A DNA stretch of 8,119 bases from Armatimonadota bacterium (GTDB lineage: Bacteria; Armatimonadota; UBA10988; DTZQ01): assembly GCA_012961305.1 (NCBI GenBank), contig DTZQ01000020.1, forward strand, positions 1 through 8,119, read 5' to 3'. The notes below the pieces were generated by a model. That model ran no database searches and was not told the origin of the DNA. It saw only the letters and a list, made by a program, of their open reading frames with translations. Every line of letters starts with the position of its first letter. Within the stretch, counting starts at the first letter, position 1. The translations under genes and the position numbers were made by a program. Positions 3,962-8,119 of the stretch are shown in pieces.

Positions 3962-6823
3962 TCATTGCAAACTACGCGGGGCAACTTCCCCCCTCAAATG
4001 CTGCGAAATCTCGGCCTGCAACCAGGAGGGCCGGAGCCGCCGCAGGCCCCGCCGGGCCGAAACGAGGGTCGGGTCCAAAGCCAGGGCACGCTGATAGTGC
4101 TCCCAGGCCGCCATCACCTCCCCGCGTTGTTCGTAAAGCCATCCCAAAGCCGCCCAGAGGGCCGGTACATTGGGCCACTCCCGCCGCAGTTCCTTTAACC
4201 GGGCCAGGCCTTGTTTCTCCCTTCCCCGCTGCCGGTACAGACGGGCCAGTTCCCCGTAGGCGGGCGCGTAATCTGGATGTTGCACCACTACCGTCCAGAC
4301 CTCCCGTACCGCATCGGACCAGCGGCCCAACGCTGCGAACAGCCGGGCCCGGGCTAACCGCACGGTGCGGTCGTTAGGGGCCAAGCGCAGAGCCTCCCGG
4401 CAGACCTCCCAAGCCTCCTTCAATTCCCCCGCCTGGTGCAGGGCCCGGGCCAACTGCACCCGCCATCTGACCTGTCGGGGTTCCGCTGTCACTAACTTGC
4501 GGTAAAGGGCCACGGCTTGCTCGCTCTTCCCCTGGGCCAGGTAAGTTCGGGCCAGGGCTTCCCTTACGTCGGTGCGCGTTGGCCGGCGCTGGAGGAGTTC
4601 CTGTAAACCGGCCTGCAGTTGGGGCAGCAGTCCCTCCCCCCGCGCGTAGTCCAGCAGGGCTTCTACAAGGGCCAGCCGCTGCGGATGCTCGTGTAACAGG
4701 ACTATTCCGGCGTTGAGGGCTTCCGTTGCCTCCCCGGTGGCCGCAAAAAGGTCCAGCCATCGGCGGTAGGGAAAGGGACTCTTCGGGGTCAGGTCTATCA
4801 ACTGCCGATACTCAGCCCGCGCGGCCCGATAGTTTCCCCGCCGCTCGAGAATTTGGGCTAATAGCAGTCGCGCCAACACCGAGGTTGGCTGCGCGGACAC
4901 CGCCTCTCGGTAGGCCTGCTCTGCCTCCGGCAGAAAGCCCTGCCGTTCCCTCAGCAAACCCAGGCCGCACCACAGCCCGGCTTCCTTCGGCTGGCCTTCC
5001 AGGGCCCGACGGTAAGCCGCCTCCGCGGCCCCCAAATCCCCCCGTGCGACCCAGGTTTCAGCCTCCATCCCCAGGGCGTACACGTTGTCCGGGTCTAAGG
5101 CCTGTAGTTTGGCATAGTATTCCCCAGCCAAAGGCCAGCGCTTTTGTAGGTAATAGGTCACGGCCAGGCCCCGCGTGGCCGACAAATCGTTCGCTTGGAG
5201 TTCCAAGGCCCGGCGGAAGGCCCGCTCCGCTTCCCCCAGTTGCCCTGCCTTTCCGTAGGCCGTGCCCAACGATACCCAGGTGGGTACGTGTCGAGGAAAA
5301 ACTTGCAGAATGCGCTGGTAGGCTTCGATGGCTACCTCATAGCGCTCTAATTTCTCCGCCGACCGGGCTACGTGGCGTAGCAACAGTGGATTGCCCGCTT
5401 CCTGGGCTACCTGCTCGAAGACTTGGGCGGCCTCGGCATATTTCTTCTGCCACTCCAACACCCAGCCCAGTTCGTAGCGGAAAAGCGAAGCCCCCGGCTG
5501 GAAAGACAGCGCCCGCCGGTAGAGTTCCTCGGCTTGGGCCAAGCGTCCTTCACGGGCACATAGGGCCGCCATCTTGCCCAGGGCTAAGACGTTCTGGGGG
5601 TCTCGCGCCAGGATTTTCTCATACTGTCCCCGCGCAAAGGCCCTCTTCCCCTTGGCCTCGAACACCGCGGCCAGCAGGAAGTAGGCCTCCAGGTTAGCGG
5701 GGTCCAGCGACAGAACCCGCTGCACCTGCTCCGCGGCCCGGTCCCATTCCCGGCGCCGGAGGTAAAGGTCGGCCAGTTGCAGCCGCAGGGAAACATCTCC
5801 CGGTGCCAGGGCCACCGCCGAGCGCAGGGTGCGCACCGCCTCCGGCCAGCGGCCCAATTCCTGGTAACATTTGGCCAGGGCCAGCCGGGGTTGAAGGGCC
5901 TTGGGTTCCTGCGCCAGGACCCGGCGAAAATAACGGGCCGCGAGGGTGTAACGGTGGGCGCGGAGGTGGTATTCCCCCAGCCATTGGGCCGCTTCCACCA
6001 ACTTCGGCTCCGCCCGCAGAGCCCGTTCGTAGTACCCTGCCGCCTCCTTTTCCCGCTGGTGTGCCGCCAAGAGGGCTCCCGCCTGTAGCAGGGCCTCCAC
6101 GTGCTGGGGCTCCTGCTGCAAAACCGCTTGCACCTGTTCCCAGGCCCCGCGCCAGTTACCCTGCTTCTGCAGCACCTGCGCCAGCAGCAGGCGGGCCAGC
6201 CAATGCTGGGGAACCAACTGCACCACTCGCGCCAGGTGGTGCCGAGCCTGGGCCCACCGTTGAGTCCGCAGGTACACCTGAGCCAACTGGAAATGGACCT
6301 GGGGAGCGTGGGGTTCTCGATGGGCGACGGCGCGCAGTTCTGCCAGGGCATACTCGTATTTCCCCAGGAGCAAGTAAGCCACGCCCAATTGGAACCGCCA
6401 CTCGAGGTGGTCGGGGTTCCGCCCCAAGAGGGCGGTGAACACCTCCCGAGCCCTTTCCGGCTGGTTGGTGTCCAGATAGAGGCTGCCCAGGAAGGAGAGG
6501 GCAGTCACCTCTCCCGGCCGCTGGTGAAGGACCTCTTGCACCTGGGCCAGAGCCTTGTCCAACTGCCGCAGTTCGACGTACAGGCCGGCCAAACGCAAGC
6601 GTACGGACACTTCCCCGGGCACCAATTGGAGGTATTTCTCGTACTCTTCGGCGGCCTCGGCATACAGTCCCCACTGCACGCAGGCCGCGGCCAAACGGCG
6701 GTGGTATTCCGCCTGTGCCTGGGGAGAGGAAGGCATCAGGGAAAAAGGTTGCGCCCAACCCAACCCGCTCAACAGCCAGCCGCTGACCAGGAGACCGCTC
6801 ACTATCAGCCTCCATCCCCGCAT
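3962..6823 (-). CDS. Large exported TPR-repeat protein (26 tandem TPRs)
   Basis: A 953-residue protein. Residues 1-24 are a signal peptide (MRGWRL, a hydrophobic stretch, then GWA before QPF). From about residue 37 to 919 it is an unbroken array of 26 TPR units. All full units are 34 residues except the fourteenth (33), and most end in the classic Pro at the unit boundary (L-x-x-x-P-x). A clear unit is 16 to the end: LWAALGWLYEQRGEVMAAWE. The last 34 residues (LVSARRGLRRLRPSWLQAEI onward) form a cap. There is no catalytic domain, membrane anchor or sorting signal, so it is probably a secreted or periplasmic scaffold. The frame opens at 6910, but the extra 29 residues are hydrophilic and would bury the signal peptide, so I chose the ATG at 6821-6823 with AGGTG 11 bases upstream. 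It overlaps the end of hisI by 19 bases, suggesting coupled translation. Confidence 0.88.
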   Translation of the reverse strand: MRGWRLIVSGLLVSGWLLSGLGWAQPFSLMPSSPQAQAEYHRRLAAACVQWGLYAEAAEEYEKYLQLVPGEVSVRLRLAGLYVELRQLDKALAQVQEVLHQRPGEVTALSFLGSLYLDTNQPERAREVFTALLGRNPDHLEWRFQLGVAYLLLGKYEYALAELRAVAHREPHAPQVHFQLAQVYLRTQRWAQARHHLARVVQLVPQHWLARLLLAQVLQKQGNWRGAWEQVQAVLQQEPQHVEALLQAGALLAAHQREKEAAGYYERALRAEPKLVEAAQWLGEYHLRAHRYTLAARYFRRVLAQEPKALQPRLALAKCYQELGRWPEAVRTLRSAVALAPGDVSLRLQLADLYLRRREWDRAAEQVQRVLSLDPANLEAYFLLAAVFEAKGKRAFARGQYEKILARDPQNVLALGKMAALCAREGRLAQAEELYRRALSFQPGASLFRYELGWVLEWQKKYAEAAQVFEQVAQEAGNPLLLRHVARSAEKLERYEVAIEAYQRILQVFPRHVPTWVSLGTAYGKAGQLGEAERAFRRALELQANDLSATRGLAVTYYLQKRWPLAGEYYAKLQALDPDNVYALGMEAETWVARGDLGAAEAAYRRALEGQPKEAGLWCGLGLLRERQGFLPEAEQAYREAVSAQPTSVLARLLLAQILERRGNYRAARAEYRQLIDLTPKSPFPYRRWLDLFAATGEATEALNAGIVLLHEHPQRLALVEALLDYARGEGLLPQLQAGLQELLQRRPTRTDVREALARTYLAQGKSEQAVALYRKLVTAEPRQVRWRVQLARALHQAGELKEAWEVCREALRLAPNDRTVRLARARLFAALGRWSDAVREVWTVVVQHPDYAPAYGELARLYRQRGREKQGLARLKELRREWPNVPALWAALGWLYEQRGEVMAAWEHYQRALALDPTLVSARRGLRRLRPSWLQAEISQHLRGEVAPRSLQ

Positions 6824-7218
6824 GCCGAGCCGTACACCTGTCCGGGGTCGAACAGCGGCTCCTCGGTCACCTCCAGGGATTGGTTGTCCGTCAGGTGATA
6901 GAAGAAACAACTTCGGTGTCCCGTGTGGCAGGCGGCCCCTCCCACCTGCTCAATTTTGATGAGTACCGCATCCTTATCGCAGTCCACGTAGAGGTCCCGC
7001 ACCAACTGCACCCGGCCCGACTGTTCCCCTTTCATCATTAGCCGCTGTTTAGACCGCCGCCAGAACCAAGTCTTGCCCGTGGCCAACGTGCGCTCCAGGG
7101 CCTCCCGGTTCATGTAGGCCAAGGTCAACACCTCATTGGTCGTGGCATCCTGCAGGATTACGGCAATCAGCCCATTTTCGTCGTACTTCAATTCGTCCAG
7201 AAAGTTTTTGGCTGCCAT
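6805..7218 (-). CDS. hisI: Phosphoribosyl-AMP cyclohydrolase
   Basis: HisI opens the adenine ring of phosphoribosyl-AMP in the third step of histidine synthesis, in the cytoplasm. The 137-residue protein has all family signatures: AYMNREALERTLATGKTWFW (34-53), the segment RRSKQRLMMKGEQSG (54-68), DCDKDAVLIKIEQVGG (79-94) and ACHTGHRSCFF (96-106). Metal ligands are present: Asp79, Asp81 and Asp83 for magnesium, and Cys80, Cys97 and Cys104 for zinc. Length is normal for the single-domain enzyme. There is no fused HisE (pyrophosphohydrolase), which must be encoded elsewhere. GGAGG (7226-7230) lies 7 bases before the ATG. It follows the J-domain gene by 24 bases and overlaps the large TPR gene by 19, with no other his gene nearby. 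Identification is very secure. Confidence 0.97.
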   Translation of the reverse strand: MAAKNFLDELKYDENGLIAVILQDATTNEVLTLAYMNREALERTLATGKTWFWRRSKQRLMMKGEQSGRVQLVRDLYVDCDKDAVLIKIEQVGGAACHTGHRSCFFYHLTDNQSLEVTEEPLFDPGQVYGSACGDGG

Positions 7219-7225
7219 GGCACTC

Positions 7226-7230
7226 CCTCC
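7226..7230 (-). promoter_or_regulatory. Ribosome-binding site of hisI
   Basis: GGAGG on the minus strand, 7 bases from the hisI ATG, within the 24-base gap after the J-domain gene. There is no room for a separate promoter in the gap, which supports co-transcription. Confidence 0.7.
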
Positions 7231-7242
7231 CGGATTAGTCCT

Positions 7243-8025
7243 TTAACCCGGCGGGGGCGAGTTTGAGGAACGGCAACAGGCACTCAGGCGGGACTTGATT
7301 TTTTCCCGGTCGGCTGGATGAGGAGGAATTTGGGGGCGAGGACGGGGGGAAGGGATGGAAGTTGTCCGGGAGGAGGAGAAACCTGCAAACGACAAGCGAA
7401 GGCTGAGGGCCAGACCCACTATCCAGCCGGCCAGGGTGGCCGTTTCCGACCACTGGCCCCAGAGGGCCAACAGGGCCACTACTGCTGTACAGAGCAAGCC
7501 CCACAGGGCAAACTGGCTTAAGTGTTCCTCTGGCGAACGGCGACCGGGCCGGGGAGGAGAAGTTCCCCCCGTCCGACGAGGCGCACCTAAGGCATAGCGG
7601 TCCACTCGTCGTGCTTCCTGCCAGCGTCGTTGAGCAGCCATTAAACGCTGCTGAGCCGCCTGCCAGAACTGCAAACGAGCAAAACAGGTGGGACAGTAGA
7701 GGAGCCGCTCGAATACCTCGGTGCACTCCACGCAAATAGGCCGTCGGCAGGCAGCACAGGTAGCAGTAGCCTCCCGTCCCGCATGGAAAGCACAGCCCCC
7801 GATGCCCCGCTGCCGGTTGTAGAGACGACGCCGCTCCGGGTCGCGCAGCACGGAATACGCCTCGTTGAGGCGTTTCATGGCCACCTCGGCCTCTTGTCGA
7901 GCCTCTTCCGTCGGCTGTAGGTCGGGATGATACTGCCGGGCCAGGCGACGGTATTGCCGCTTGATTTCCTCCTCGCTGGCCCGCGGCGAAACCTGCAAAA
8001 TGGCGTAATAGTTAGGTTCCGACAT
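7243..8025 (-). CDS. Membrane-bound J-domain protein with B-box-like zinc finger
   Basis: A 260-residue protein. Residues 5-72 are a J domain (NYYAILQVSPRASEEEIKRQ onward) with the HPD tripeptide at 33-35 that stimulates DnaK ATPase, and the helix IV end DPERRRLYNRQR. Residues 78-114 hold a B-box-like zinc finger: Cys78, His81, Cys90, Cys93, Cys98, Cys101, Cys111 and Cys114, enough for two zinc ions. A charged helical segment (about 117-145) and a Pro/Arg-rich linker precede two membrane helices (about 170-190 and 196-214), then a Ser/Pro-rich tail. It lacks the DnaJ Gly/Phe and CxxCxGxG regions, so it is not DnaJ itself but a specialised J-protein, probably recruiting DnaK at the membrane. 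The frame opens at 8094, but the promoter lies inside that extension, so I use the ATG at 8023-8025. Its ribosome site is weak. First gene of the apparent operon with hisI and the TPR gene. Confidence 0.88.
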   Translation of the reverse strand: MSEPNYYAILQVSPRASEEEIKRQYRRLARQYHPDLQPTEEARQEAEVAMKRLNEAYSVLRDPERRRLYNRQRGIGGCAFHAGREATATCAACRRPICVECTEVFERLLYCPTCFARLQFWQAAQQRLMAAQRRWQEARRVDRYALGAPRRTGGTSPPRPGRRSPEEHLSQFALWGLLCTAVVALLALWGQWSETATLAGWIVGLALSLRLSFAGFSSSRTTSIPSPRPRPQIPPHPADREKIKSRLSACCRSSNSPPPG

Positions 8026-8058
8026 GATGCACCACTTAGGGTTGGCTAATTGGTTAGC

Positions 8059-8087
8059 ATTGTACACTTTTCCGGGCAAAAAGTCAA
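8059..8087 (-). promoter_or_regulatory. Sigma70-type promoter of the J-protein-hisI-TPR operon
   Basis: On the minus strand: TTGACT (8082-8087), a 17-base spacer and TACAAT (8059-8064), each five of six matches to consensus. Transcription would start near 8052, about 27 bases before the ATG at 8025, and downstream of the alternative ATG at 8094. It shares the CTTGAC core of the other promoters but has no inverted partner. Confidence 0.75.
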
Positions 8088-8119
8088 GGGCCACCGCCCC
8101 TCCACCGCGATACAGCCAC

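Noticed and set aside
4726..5697. A 323-codon open frame on the plus strand
   Set aside because: It lies wholly antisense to the large TPR gene. Its product is Pro/Ser/Gly/Arg-rich without domains, as expected from the reverse of GC-rich TPR codons, while the minus strand shows strict 34-residue periodicity.
3962..6823. DNA-level tandem repeat of 102 bases in the TPR gene
   Set aside because: The period is real in protein phase, but the units are too diverged to count as a nucleotide repeat.
6101..6898. A 265-codon open frame on the plus strand
   Set aside because: Antisense to the TPR gene and the end of hisI, low-complexity Gln/Leu/Pro/Gly composition, no supporting start signals.
6824..6910. 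Upstream start of the large TPR gene at 6910
   Set aside because: It would put a hydrophilic extension before the signal peptide and overlap the conserved C-terminal part of hisI by 106 bases.
1..8119. Defence island, CRISPR, transposon or phage module
   Set aside because: No repeat-spacer array, transposase, integrase, nuclease, toxin-antitoxin pair or terminal inverted repeats were found.

Overview
The window is GC-rich bacterial chromosomal DNA with tightly packed genes and clear sigma70-type promoters. Exported or membrane-bound helical-repeat proteins (TPR, HEAT), a lipoprotein, and a J-domain protein joined to a B-box-like zinc finger and two membrane helices together suggest a planctomycete-like bacterium, possibly of the Gemmata or Thermogutta type. 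That placement is an impression from gene style. No phylogenetic marker here settles it.

Layout. (1) Bases 9-372, minus: a small TPR-like gene whose frame is broken at a run of six T, so its last ~25 codons lie in the +1 frame. (2) Bases 373-689: no convincing gene. It holds a divergent promoter pair, a short heptad repeat and a hairpin. (3) Bases 690-1320, plus: a small membrane-protein ORF running into a 132-residue zinc-ribbon protein. Their relation is unclear (overlap, frameshift or fusion). (4) Bases 1330-3332, minus: a two-gene operon of an exported thioredoxin-fold/TPR protein followed by a HEAT-repeat lipoprotein. (5) Bases 3333-3477: a second divergent promoter pair. (6) Bases 3478-3807, plus: a 109-residue four-helix membrane protein. 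(7) Bases 3808-3961: a convergent gap with small hairpins. (8) Bases 3962-8025, minus: an apparent three-gene operon, promoter > J-domain/zinc-finger/membrane protein > hisI (phosphoribosyl-AMP cyclohydrolase, the one firmly identified enzyme) > a 953-residue exported protein made almost wholly of 26 consecutive TPR units.

How the genes fit together. The two minus-strand operons supply exported or membrane-anchored protein-interaction scaffolds (TPR, HEAT), a thioredoxin-like fold that has lost one redox cysteine, and a membrane J-protein that probably recruits DnaK. This fits envelope protein folding or assembly, but that is inference. hisI sits here away from other his genes, probably as a housekeeping passenger.

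The most interesting non-coding signal is that the two divergent promoter regions share an almost identical core: GTCAACTG, three optional bases, then CTTGACA. In each, the back-to-back -35 boxes form an inverted repeat. I saw no mobile element, CRISPR array, tRNA, rRNA or recognisable defence system, and no convincing evidence of a wholly new system.
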